Below, one piece after another: positions 9,424-17,991 of a stretch of 64,000 bases of DNA. Position 1 is the stretch's first letter. Each line of letters starts with the position of its first letter. The stretch spans positions 39,603-103,602 of the forward strand of contig JAEYSM010000086.1 of the NCBI GenBank assembly GCA_023434665.1. The letters run 5' to 3'. The notes below the pieces were generated by a model. The model was not told the DNA's origin and ran no database searches. It was given only the letters and a program-made list of their open reading frames with translations. The stretch comes from Bacteroidota bacterium. Lineage in GTDB: Bacteria > Bacteroidota > Bacteroidia > Bacteroidales > Lentimicrobiaceae. A program made the translations under genes and the position numbers.

Positions 9424-10005
9424 ATGAATAGGTTGCTCTATAGCATCTTTTTTGGAGTAGTTCTCTCCGCAACGTCTTTCGCACAGTTGCCGTATGATCG
9501 TGTTTTTAAAGCAAGAGTGATTGAGGGTGACACTATACCGATGATGTCGTTGCCAGAAGTCCATATTAAAGATTATGTCATTTACAGGTCGCCAAGCGAA
9601 CAGAGACGTTATGACCGACTTGTAAGGAATGTTAAAAAGGTATACCCATATGCACGCTTGGCAGGAATTAAGCTGCGAGAATACGATAATATGATGGTTG
9701 GCTTAACAGAGAAGGAACAGAAAAAGATTTACAAGAAAGCTGAAGAGGATCTAAAAGCCGAATTTGGTGATGAATTAAAAAAGCTTACTATCACTCAAGG
9801 GCATATTCTATTGAAACTGGTGGACAGAGAAGTTGGAAATCCTACTTATGATATTGTTAAAGATTTGCGTGGTCGGTTTGTTGCTTTTTTCTGGCAAAAC
9901 CTGAGTAGACTCTTTGGATATAATCTTAAGGAAAAATATGATCCTGCAGGAAAAGACAGGGATATAGAAATCATCGTTCAGCGAATTGAGAACGGTACTA
10001 TATAA
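9424..10005 (+). CDS. DUF4294 family secreted protein
   Basis: 193 residues with an N-terminal signal peptide (about 1-20, ending in SFAQ). The conserved block YVIYRSPSEQRRYDRLVRNVKKVYPYARLAG followed by a helical segment and LIKLVDRE-like sequence is characteristic of DUF4294. Function is unknown; the family is found almost entirely in Bacteroidota. It is convergent with the sugar transferase gene; the 86-base gap holds no clear terminator. Confidence 0.85.
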   Translation: MNRLLYSIFFGVVLSATSFAQLPYDRVFKARVIEGDTIPMMSLPEVHIKDYVIYRSPSEQRRYDRLVRNVKKVYPYARLAGIKLREYDNMMVGLTEKEQKKIYKKAEEDLKAEFGDELKKLTITQGHILLKLVDREVGNPTYDIVKDLRGRFVAFFWQNLSRLFGYNLKEKYDPAGKDRDIEIIVQRIENGTI

Positions 10006-10091
10006 TTTGTAAGTTATTGATAGTCTTCTGTACTTCAAAATGGTAGTCTTATCTGTACTTTAATAAAAATCCTTTGACTTTATTTCAGTAA

Positions 10092-11510
10092 TTATTTGCC
10101 TCTTCCCTGAAGTACAATTAAAACAGTATAGATTAAGATTTTGAAGTCCATTGCAAGTGACATATTTTCGATATAAAGGATGTCAAACTTGAGGCGTTCA
10201 ATCATTTGGTCAACGTTTTCAGCATAACCGTATTTTACCTGACCCCATGAGGTGATACCTGGTTTTACTTTCTGAAGTAATCGATAATGGGGTGCCCTCT
10301 GAACAATCTGATCAATAAAAAATTGTCTTTCCGGCCTGGGGCCTACAAGTGACATATCACCAATAAGTACAGACCAAAATTGAGGTATTTCATCAAGTCT
10401 TACTTTACGCAGGAAGTGGCCAAAAGAAGTTATTCGTGGGTCTTGTTTGGAAGATAATTGGGGAACACCATTCTGTTCGGCATCACAATACATGCTTCTG
10501 AATTTAATCATTGTGAAAGGCTTGCCATGAATTCCTATGCGCTTTTGTCTATATAATATAGGTCCTCGTGATGTTAATTTTATTCCAATAGCGACTCCCA
10601 GATATGCAGGTATTAGGATTATCATTGCAATGATAGACACAAAAATATCCATCAATCTTTTAAGTGACTGCTGCCAGGCAGGCATCAGATCGGGTGATAT
10701 CTCGAGGAGTGGTGTGTGAAAAATTGAGGTAGAATGAATGGTACCTAGCAAATAATCCTGCATATCAGGTATCACTTTAATAATGACATTCGTACTTTCA
10801 ACCTCGGTAATAATTTGCTCAATTGTCTTTACTTCAGATCTTTCAGTTGCGATGATGACTTCCTCTACTTCATAATCCATTATAATTTGTTTTAGCTGGT
10901 TGATTTGTCCCAAATGTGGTAAGAATTTTTCTAGCTTATAGTCTTTATACGGGGCAGCATTAACAAACCCAACAAAGTGATTGCCACTTGATTTTTCCTG
11001 ATTTTCTATTTCATTATAAATTCCGATAGCATTTCCATTGCTACCTACGATAATTGTATTAAAACCAATTATCTTATTATGAATCCTGTACGTAGTTATT
11101 GAGGTAAGGATTAATCGAAAAGTATAAGTGGGAATAAAATGACAGAAGAAGAGTACCAGAACTGAGGCATAGTAATGGTGGTACTCTGTAATGACGTCAT
11201 CTATTATAAGAGCAAAAAAGATTATAATAACACCTATAATTGTAATCAAAAGAGTTTGGCCAAGTTCCCGTAATCGGGCTTTGCGGTATATTCTCCGATA
11301 AGTGCCCATCATAATATATAGGCAAAGCCAGAAAATTGGTATAAAAACCATTCCATACCAGAAATTCTTGTCAAGATAAATTACTTCAAGATGGTCGAAG
11401 ATATTAGGGTCAGCGGTATATTTCCGGTAAACAAAAAAAGTAGCCCAAGCCAGCAGTGCAGCTAATAGGTCGGCAATAATATAACGAGCTACTTGTAATT
11501 TTCGGTTCAT
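10092..11510 (-). CDS. Undecaprenyl-phosphate sugar phosphotransferase (WcaJ-type polyprenyl glycosylphosphotransferase)
   Basis: Transfers a sugar-1-phosphate to undecaprenyl phosphate, the first step of a surface polysaccharide. 472 residues. There are four or five N-terminal membrane helices, then a Rossmann-like middle domain (NTIIVGSNGNAIGIYNEIE). The C-terminal bacterial sugar transferase domain contains a membrane helix (KRLMDIFVSIIAMIILIP), YRQKRIGIHGKPFTMIKFRSM, and the catalytic block VRLDEIPQFWSVLIGDMSLVGPRPER. The lipoprotein gene lies 9 bases upstream, so they are probably co-transcribed. The sugar transferred cannot be told from sequence. Confidence 0.92.
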   Translation of the reverse strand: MNRKLQVARYIIADLLAALLAWATFFVYRKYTADPNIFDHLEVIYLDKNFWYGMVFIPIFWLCLYIMMGTYRRIYRKARLRELGQTLLITIIGVIIIFFALIIDDVITEYHHYYASVLVLFFCHFIPTYTFRLILTSITTYRIHNKIIGFNTIIVGSNGNAIGIYNEIENQEKSSGNHFVGFVNAAPYKDYKLEKFLPHLGQINQLKQIIMDYEVEEVIIATERSEVKTIEQIITEVESTNVIIKVIPDMQDYLLGTIHSTSIFHTPLLEISPDLMPAWQQSLKRLMDIFVSIIAMIILIPAYLGVAIGIKLTSRGPILYRQKRIGIHGKPFTMIKFRSMYCDAEQNGVPQLSSKQDPRITSFGHFLRKVRLDEIPQFWSVLIGDMSLVGPRPERQFFIDQIVQRAPHYRLLQKVKPGITSWGQVKYGYAENVDQMIERLKFDILYIENMSLAMDFKILIYTVLIVLQGRGK

Positions 11511-11519
11511 TTCAATGTT

Positions 11520-12407
11520 TTAAAAATGCACAATTTTTAGATTGTCCAATAAGAATAAGCTCTCTTCACTTCCTGTGTTTTTCTGTGCACCAAAGAATAT
11601 TTGAAAATCAGTTGCATTTGGTGTGTCATATTTAGGGACAGAGAGGTTTATATATACCTTATTCCATTCTTCAGTTGGGTTTAGTATCAATAAGGGTCTT
11701 TGAAGTTTTAAGCCCTGAGACAGATAAAAAACTCCTACAACCATTTCATGATTTATCTTATAATCCATTTCGAGAAATATAAAACTACCGTTACCCGGAA
11801 AATCATATTTCTCTCGAGTTACCGCTTCAAAGATGGAAGAATCTTTATCAAGTTGCACGATAGCTGAATAAGTATTATCAGATTCCGGGTATATCAGTGA
11901 AGGGTCACTTGTCTTAGATATTCCTACAGTGCTTTTGGAAGTGGTATCGAGAGACATTCCGGATATTTCGAAATTTTCCAGAAATGGAAATTTGACCGTT
12001 GGAACGTAGTTCACAGTGGTGCCGGTGATATTTACAACACTATCTTTTACCAGTACAACTTCTTTATTTAATTGTGTAAAAAAAGGGTAAACGCTTCGGG
12101 TATTGTTGATTCCATTAAGTTTTATACCAGGCCTAATATTGATGGTTTGTTTTCCTGTATTAAGAATTGGGACGGTGGCAGGTAATTCAAACGAACCGAT
12201 AAATGTACCGTCAATATAAATCCATGCATCTGTAATTTTGGATGAAGATGACCCTTGCTGATATACTGTATTTAAGTCAATCTCATCTATATAGATATAG
12301 GATGGTACCAGGTTCTCATCATCTTTCGGTTCACAACCAGACAAAAACGCTATTACAAATAAGAGAGATGTAAAAAAAATAAACTTCTTTAGAGTAAAAA
12401 TTGTCAT
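11520..12407 (-). CDS. Lipoprotein of unknown function
   Basis: I chose the ATG at 12407 (295 residues) rather than one 33 bases upstream because it gives a clean lipoprotein signal peptide, MTIFTLKKFIFFTSLLFVIAFLSGC, with the lipobox Cys at residue 25. The mature part is beta-rich, with repeated Asp/Thr/Ser-containing strands (for example DAWIYIDGTFIGSFELPAT), and suggests an outer-surface beta-sandwich protein. I do not recognise the family. Tight linkage to the sugar transferase suggests an envelope or polysaccharide role, but this is inference. Confidence 0.75.
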   Translation of the reverse strand: MTIFTLKKFIFFTSLLFVIAFLSGCEPKDDENLVPSYIYIDEIDLNTVYQQGSSSSKITDAWIYIDGTFIGSFELPATVPILNTGKQTINIRPGIKLNGINNTRSVYPFFTQLNKEVVLVKDSVVNITGTTVNYVPTVKFPFLENFEISGMSLDTTSKSTVGISKTSDPSLIYPESDNTYSAIVQLDKDSSIFEAVTREKYDFPGNGSFIFLEMDYKINHEMVVGVFYLSQGLKLQRPLLILNPTEEWNKVYINLSVPKYDTPNATDFQIFFGAQKNTGSEESLFLLDNLKIVHF

Positions 12408-12466
12408 GCGAAAAATTGTGGTTGTACCGTGAAGAATCAACGGAAGGATTATACTTTTATTGCTTA

Positions 12467-12490
12467 AAAAGTTAACAAAAATTAACTTTT
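12467..12490 (-). terminator. Weak terminator-like hairpin after the Gfo/Idh/MocA gene
   Basis: Inverted repeat AAAAGTTAA/TTAACTTTT with a six-base spacer, located between the oxidoreductase stop and the lipoprotein start on the minus strand. The stem is AT-rich, so termination would be weak. Confidence 0.4.
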
Positions 12491-12495
12491 CTAAA

Positions 12496-13482
12496 TCACT
12501 CGGTCATTTTAATTGAGAAGCTCATTTTTTCAATTATGCGGTAAGCAAGGTCGAGTGCCTGATATCCATCATTTATTGTTACAGGAGGGATGCCATTGGT
12601 AATAATAGCCTGTGCAAAGCTCTCTAATTCAGATAGTATTGCATTTGATGGGATAATATCCGGCTTTTCTATTAAAATCTGTTTTGGTTTCTTTCCCATG
12701 CCCATATCCAGAACCATGGCAAAAGGGTCCTCATTATCGATATTCTCAGTCATCCTTATTATCTCAGCTTTCTTTTCAAGGAAATCTACAGAAATGTAAG
12801 CATCGCGTTGGAAAAAGCGACTTTTTCGCATATTTTTCATTGAGATCCTGCTGGCTGTAAGATTGGCTACACAACCATTGTCAAATTCAATTCTGGCGTT
12901 AGCAATGTCAGGGGTGTCGCTTACAACAGCAACACCGCTAGCACTTATTTTATGAATACCTGACTTAACAACACTCAATACAATATCGAGGTCGTGAATC
13001 ATCAAATCGAGAATGACAGGTACGTCAGTGCCTCTGGGATTAAATTGTGCAAGTCGGTGCGTTTCAATAAATAAGGGTTGATGTATAAATTTTGATGCAG
13101 AAATAAACGCAGGATTGAAACGTTCAACATGTCCCACTTGTACCTTGACATTAGCTTCCTCTGCAATTCTGATTAATTCAAGAGCCTCAGCAGGAGTTGT
13201 TACAATAGGCTTTTCAATAAAAACATGCTTAAATTTTCGTAAAGCGCTATTTGCAATTTCGAAATGTGAAAGAGTAGGAGTCACAATGTCAACAACATCC
13301 ACTTGGTTTACAAGATCATCTAATTGAGCAAATGCCTGAACACCATATTCATCAGCGACTTTATGAGAATTTATAGGATCAGAATCGAAAAAACCTACAA
13401 GATTGTATTTTGTTATTTGTTTGATGCATTTTATATGGATTTTTCCAAGATGACCAGCTCCGACAACTCCTATTTTAAGCAT
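12496..13482 (-). CDS. Gfo/Idh/MocA-family NAD(P)-dependent oxidoreductase
   Basis: 328 residues. The N-terminal Rossmann fold begins GVVGAGHLGKIHIKCI (GxGxxG at residues 7-12). The family EKP motif is present in HVFIEKPIVTT, as is the His-bearing GHVERFNPAF segment. The C-terminal alpha/beta substrate domain includes DLMIHDLDIVLSVV. Enzymes of this family act on sugars, sugar nucleotides or cyclitols; the substrate here is unknown. It is upstream of the lipoprotein and sugar transferase on the same strand, which fits sugar metabolism or glycan assembly. Confidence 0.88.
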   Translation of the reverse strand: MLKIGVVGAGHLGKIHIKCIKQITKYNLVGFFDSDPINSHKVADEYGVQAFAQLDDLVNQVDVVDIVTPTLSHFEIANSALRKFKHVFIEKPIVTTPAEALELIRIAEEANVKVQVGHVERFNPAFISASKFIHQPLFIETHRLAQFNPRGTDVPVILDLMIHDLDIVLSVVKSGIHKISASGVAVVSDTPDIANARIEFDNGCVANLTASRISMKNMRKSRFFQRDAYISVDFLEKKAEIIRMTENIDNEDPFAMVLDMGMGKKPKQILIEKPDIIPSNAILSELESFAQAIITNGIPPVTINDGYQALDLAYRIIEKMSFSIKMTE

Positions 13483-13538
13483 ATCAAGTGATTTAGTTTG
13501 TTATGTTTTTCAACAGGGCGAAATTAGTAATTTAGCGG

Positions 13539-13546
13539 CAAAAATA
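13539..13546 (-). promoter_or_regulatory. Candidate -7 box for the Gfo/Idh/MocA gene
   Basis: On the minus strand the sequence is TATTTTTG, matching TAnnTTTG, 56 bases before the start codon. No good -33 element is visible. Confidence 0.4.
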
Positions 13547-13560
13547 ACCGACTTTTACAA

Positions 13561-14217
13561 ATGACTTCAAATCTTGTCGATACATTCAGGCATAAAGGGT
13601 TGCGGAAGAAGCTAATGGACACTATTAAGCTTAAAGGAATCAGGGATGAACGTGTCCTCAAAGCAGTCGAAAAGTTACCACGGCATTTCTTTTTTGATTC
13701 TGGATTTCTTGAGTATGCCTATGAAGACAAGGCATTCCCTATAGGAGAGGGCCAGACAATATCACAACCATATACAGTTGCTTTTCAGACAGAACTTCTT
13801 GAATTAAGAAAAGGTGACAAGGTTTTGGAAGTAGGAACAGGATCCGGTTATCAGGCTGCAATCCTGTTTGAAATGGGAGCAAAGGTTTTTTCAATAGAAC
13901 GTCAAAAGAATCTGTACAATAAAGCAAAAGACCTCTTGCCTAAAATAGGATGTATTGTAAAGGTTCATTTTGGTGATGGTTATAAAGGTTGGCCTGCATT
14001 TGCTCCTTTCGATAGAATTATAGTCACTGCTGGAGCACCATTCATTCCCCAACCCTTGATAGATCAGTTGAAACCTGAGGGACGCCTGGTTATTCCTGTG
14101 GATGAAAATGATTATCAGGTGATGACTCTGGTTGTTAAGAAGGCTGATGGATCGGTAGATATTTCACAGCATGGAACTTTTAGGTTTGTTCCATTACTTG
14201 GTGATAAAAATCATTAA
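13561..14217 (+). CDS. pcm: Protein-L-isoaspartate O-methyltransferase
   Basis: Repairs isoaspartyl residues in aged proteins using S-adenosylmethionine. 218 residues, full length. Key blocks are GEGQTISQPYTVAFQTELL (active-site Ser/Thr region), SAM-binding VLEVGTGSGYQAAIL (motif I), and FDRIIVTAGAP. It is divergent from the oxidoreductase gene with a 78-base shared upstream region. Confidence 0.95.
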   Translation: MTSNLVDTFRHKGLRKKLMDTIKLKGIRDERVLKAVEKLPRHFFFDSGFLEYAYEDKAFPIGEGQTISQPYTVAFQTELLELRKGDKVLEVGTGSGYQAAILFEMGAKVFSIERQKNLYNKAKDLLPKIGCIVKVHFGDGYKGWPAFAPFDRIIVTAGAPFIPQPLIDQLKPEGRLVIPVDENDYQVMTLVVKKADGSVDISQHGTFRFVPLLGDKNH

Positions 14218-14391
14218 TTACATAGATTAGATTGTCTACCATCACTTATCCGTTTCATATTTTATGTTACCGGTTTAAGAATTCATCTTGCTAGCTGGAT
14301 TCTATTAGCATCCGTTGATACCTATTCATCAAACATTTATAGCCAGAGGTTGTTATTGCAGCAAGAAATTGATGCTAAAAAGTAACAACAC

Positions 14392-15549
14392 ATGCCTCAT
14401 TATCATACATTAGGAAGCATACCACAGAAACGTCATACTCAGTTTTGGAAAGATGATGGAACCTTGTATTCAGAGCAACTTGTTTCAACTGAGGGATTTT
14501 CAGATGTTTATTCCATCACATACCATAATTACCCTCCAACTGGTGTGTTGACTGTGGATGAACCAATTAATGTGAAGCCAGAAGTAGCTATTAAAAACAA
14601 TATGAAGCACCGAAGCTTTTTAGGTTTCAAAGTAGTTCCCGAGCAAGATTATCTAAAAAGCAGAGTTCCGGTCCTGGTTAATAATGATCTTTATATTTCG
14701 CTTGCTTCTCCTAAAAAGGGCACAATGGATTATTTTTTCAAAAATAGTCAGGCAGCCGAAATGATATTTGTGCACGAGGGATCAGGTATTTTGCATAGTA
14801 TGTATGGGCAAATTCCATTCAAATATGGTGACCATCTTATTATCCCTAGAGGGATAATTTATAAGATCGAATTCGAAACAGAAAACAATCGATTGTTTAT
14901 TGTTGAATCCTTTTCACATATCAGATTTCCAAGAAAATACGTCAATAAATATGGTCAATTAGAAGAACATTCTCCTTATTGTGAAAGAGACATCAGAAAG
15001 CCACAAAACCTTGAAACTCATGATGAAAAAGGCGATTTTTTGGTATATATAAGAAAGGATGATGAGATATTCCCCTATCATTACGCAAGTCACCCTTTTG
15101 ATGTGGTTGGTTGGGATGGATTCCATTATCCATATGCACTCTCAATTCATGATTTTGAACCAATAACCGGTCGTATACATCAGCCTCCTCCAGTGCATCA
15201 GAGTTTTGAAGCGAATAATTTTGTGATTTGTGCATTTGTCCCTCGTATGTACGATTATCATCCTTTGTCTATCCCTGTCCCTTATAACCATAGTAATGTA
15301 GATTCAGATGAGGTACTTTATTATGTGGATGGAGATTTTATGAGTCGTAAACATGTTGAAAGAGGTCAGATAACGTTGCATCCCATAGGGATACCTCATG
15401 GACCTCATCCGGGAACTGTTGAAAAGAGTCTGGGCCAGAAGGAAACGAAAGAACTAGCAGTGATGGTTGATACATTCAAACCTTTATGGATCACTCAGCA
15501 AGCTCTTGGGCTTGAAGACCCTGGTTATCATAAATCTTGGGTTGAATAG
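14392..15549 (+). CDS. hmgA: Homogentisate 1,2-dioxygenase
   Basis: Opens the ring of homogentisate with O2 to give maleylacetoacetate. 385 residues, of the shorter type seen in Bacteroidota. Cupin-fold iron region: the YASHPFDVVGWDGFHYPYALSIHDFEPITG block, IHQPPPVHQSFEANNFVICAFVPR, and the His-rich HPIGIPHGPHPGTVEKSLG. It is the first gene of a three-gene same-strand cluster (hmgA-hppD-fah), with 174 bases upstream that hold no other gene. No maleylacetoacetate isomerase is seen nearby. Confidence 0.95.
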   Translation: MPHYHTLGSIPQKRHTQFWKDDGTLYSEQLVSTEGFSDVYSITYHNYPPTGVLTVDEPINVKPEVAIKNNMKHRSFLGFKVVPEQDYLKSRVPVLVNNDLYISLASPKKGTMDYFFKNSQAAEMIFVHEGSGILHSMYGQIPFKYGDHLIIPRGIIYKIEFETENNRLFIVESFSHIRFPRKYVNKYGQLEEHSPYCERDIRKPQNLETHDEKGDFLVYIRKDDEIFPYHYASHPFDVVGWDGFHYPYALSIHDFEPITGRIHQPPPVHQSFEANNFVICAFVPRMYDYHPLSIPVPYNHSNVDSDEVLYYVDGDFMSRKHVERGQITLHPIGIPHGPHPGTVEKSLGQKETKELAVMVDTFKPLWITQQALGLEDPGYHKSWVE

Positions 15550-15598
15550 ACTATTTAATGTATCAGAACAATTTTAAATTTCTTAAATAAGCAGAAGT

Positions 15599-16702
15599 AT
15601 GTCAGCAGATCAAGATTTTTTACCTTTAAATGGTACTGATTATATCGAATTTTGGGTAGGGAATTCCAAACAGGCCGCTTACTTTTATCAGATGGCCTTT
15701 GGTTTTCAACCTTTAGCCTATGCAGGCTTAGAAACAGGGCAAACCGACAGGACATCTTATGTTGTTAAACAAGGTAAAATCCGTCTGATGTTCACCTCTT
15801 CCCTTAAAGGAGAAAATGAAGTAAGCCGGCATGCTATGATGCATGGGGATGGCGTAAAAGCTATAGCTCTAATGGTGGATGATGCTAATAAAGCATGGAA
15901 GGAGACAACCTCAAGAGGTGCGGTTTCTTATATTCCACCTACCGAAACTAAAGATGAATTTGGGAAAGTGGTTACTTCTGGTATTAGAATTTATGGGGAG
16001 ACTGTTCATCTCTTCATTGAAAGAAAGGATTATAAAGGTGCTTTTCTCCCGGGTTTTGCAAAATGGGAAACCCAAAATATATCTACACCCACTGGTTTAA
16101 GGTATATTGACCATATGGTTGGTAATGTAGGCTGGGGAGAAATGAATAAATGGGTTGATTTTTATGCAAATGTGATGGGGTTCAATCAACTGATAAGTTT
16201 TGATGATAAAGATATCTCAACAGAATATACCGCTTTGATGAGTAAAGTTATGTGTAATGGTAATGAGAGAATCAAGTTCCCAATTAATGAACCAGCCGAA
16301 GGATTGAAAAAATCTCAGGTAGAAGAGTACCTTGACTTCTATGGTACTAGTGGTGTTCAGCATATCGCAATGGAAACTGATGATATAATAGGAACTGTTG
16401 AAGATCTGAAATCAAGAGGCATTGAATTTCTAGAAGTTCCTAAAGGGTATTATGATTTTGTTACAGACAGGGTAGGAGAAATAGAAGAAGATCTGAATAA
16501 CTTAAGCAAACTCGGAATACTTATAGACAGAGATGAAGATGGATATTTGCTTCAAATTTTTACAAAACCTTTAGTTGACAGGCCAACTCTGTTTTTTGAA
16601 ATAATTCAACGCAAAGGAGCAAGGTCATTTGGAAAGGGAAACTTTAAAGCTTTATTTGAAGCTATTGAATTGGAGCAAAGCAAAAGAGGTACATTAAAAT
16701 GA
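15599..16702 (+). CDS. hppD: 4-hydroxyphenylpyruvate dioxygenase
   Basis: Converts 4-hydroxyphenylpyruvate and O2 into homogentisate. 367 residues with two vicinal-oxygen-chelate domains. Fe ligands are visible as His in RYIDHMVGNV, His in GVQHIAMETDD, and Glu in LFFEIIQRKGARSFGKGNFKALFEAIE, the usual C-terminal signature. It lies 49 bases after hmgA and overlaps the next gene by four bases (ATGA). Confidence 0.97.
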   Translation: MSADQDFLPLNGTDYIEFWVGNSKQAAYFYQMAFGFQPLAYAGLETGQTDRTSYVVKQGKIRLMFTSSLKGENEVSRHAMMHGDGVKAIALMVDDANKAWKETTSRGAVSYIPPTETKDEFGKVVTSGIRIYGETVHLFIERKDYKGAFLPGFAKWETQNISTPTGLRYIDHMVGNVGWGEMNKWVDFYANVMGFNQLISFDDKDISTEYTALMSKVMCNGNERIKFPINEPAEGLKKSQVEEYLDFYGTSGVQHIAMETDDIIGTVEDLKSRGIEFLEVPKGYYDFVTDRVGEIEEDLNNLSKLGILIDRDEDGYLLQIFTKPLVDRPTLFFEIIQRKGARSFGKGNFKALFEAIELEQSKRGTLK

Positions 16703-17991
16703 TCTCAAATATCTCGGGAGAAAAGACAAAAACTTGGCTCAAAATAGGTACAGATTGTGATTTCTCAATTGACAATATTCCTTTTGGGATTGCTTGCCTG
16801 ACTGATGGCTCAACAGTAGCCGCTAGCCGTATTGGCGATTTTGTAATCAATCTTCACGCATTAAATAGGGATGGTTACTTTGATGACATAAATGCGCACA
16901 TGGATGGCATTATGTTGAATAATGCCCTAAATGAATTTATTGCATTAGGAAAGTCTGTGACAAACCGGGTAAGGAAGAAAATTCAGGTGCTTCTCAAAGA
17001 AGATGGTGAAGTAAATCAACATGACGAATTTGTGCGTAAATATCTCCTGCCCATCGAAACGGTAAAAATGCAGCTGCCGGTTAAGGTGAATGATTATACT
17101 GACTTTTATTCCAGCCTTGAGCATGCAACTAATGTTGGAAGTCTGTTCAGGGATGCTTCTGATCCGTTGCCAAAAAACTGGAGACATCTACCTGTAGGTT
17201 ATCATGGTCGAGCATCAACAATTGTTGTTTCTGGAACTAATATCCATCGACCCAAGGGACAAGTGTTACCTTTTGGTGAATCATTGCCAATTTTAACTCC
17301 TAGTAGGAAAATGGATTTTGAACTTGAATTGGCATTTATCACAAGTAAAACCACCACTCTTGGTACTTCCATCCCTGTTGATATGGCTGAAGAGTATATT
17401 TTTGGTGTAGTTCTCTTTAATGATTTATCTGCCAGAGATTTTCAATCGTGGGAGTATGTTCCTTTAGGCCCTTTTCTTTCAAAGAACTTCGGATCGGTGA
17501 TGTCGCCATGGATAATAACGATGGAAGCACTCGAACATTTCAGAACAGAGGGGCCCATCCAGAATCCAGAAGTATTGTCTTACTTAAAAACCAATAAGCC
17601 TGGTAATTTTGATGTAAATCTTGAAGCTTATATTCAACCAAAGGATAATTTAAAGACTTTGGTTAGTGCAACCAATTTTCGTTATATGTATTGGAGTATG
17701 AGTCAACAACTTGCACATCATACTATTAACGGGTGCAGCATCAATGTAGGTGATTTGTACGCTTCAGGCACAATAAGCGGAAGTATACCTGGTTCATTCG
17801 GTTCACTTTTAGAACTAACTCAGAATGGGAAACATCCGATAAAAATTGGACCGGAAGAGAGAAGTTTCCTGGAAGACTATGATAAAGTGATTTTCAAGGC
17901 TTATTCAAAAAAAGGAAACATTCGTATAGGATTCGGGGAATGTGAAACTACCATACTGCCCACAAAATTAGAAAACTCATTTTCCTCTTGA
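16699..17991 (+). CDS. fahA: Fumarylacetoacetase
   Basis: Last step of tyrosine catabolism, splitting fumarylacetoacetate into fumarate and acetoacetate. 430 residues. Conserved regions are DYTDFYSSLEHATNVG (metal ligand Asp and catalytic His region), LPVGYHGRASTIVVSG, MDFELELAFI, and LFNDLSARDFQSWEYVPLGPFLSKNF. It is translationally coupled to hppD. Its 3' end overlaps the convergent phenylalanine hydroxylase gene by 15 bases. Confidence 0.96.
   Translation: MISNISGEKTKTWLKIGTDCDFSIDNIPFGIACLTDGSTVAASRIGDFVINLHALNRDGYFDDINAHMDGIMLNNALNEFIALGKSVTNRVRKKIQVLLKEDGEVNQHDEFVRKYLLPIETVKMQLPVKVNDYTDFYSSLEHATNVGSLFRDASDPLPKNWRHLPVGYHGRASTIVVSGTNIHRPKGQVLPFGESLPILTPSRKMDFELELAFITSKTTTLGTSIPVDMAEEYIFGVVLFNDLSARDFQSWEYVPLGPFLSKNFGSVMSPWIITMEALEHFRTEGPIQNPEVLSYLKTNKPGNFDVNLEAYIQPKDNLKTLVSATNFRYMYWSMSQQLAHHTINGCSINVGDLYASGTISGSIPGSFGSLLELTQNGKHPIKIGPEERSFLEDYDKVIFKAYSKKGNIRIGFGECETTILPTKLENSFSS

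Noticed and set aside
12450..12490. Rex-like site near TTAACAA before the lipoprotein
   Set aside because: Half-site spacing is wrong (five bases) and one half-site is poor; it fits better as a weak terminator stem.
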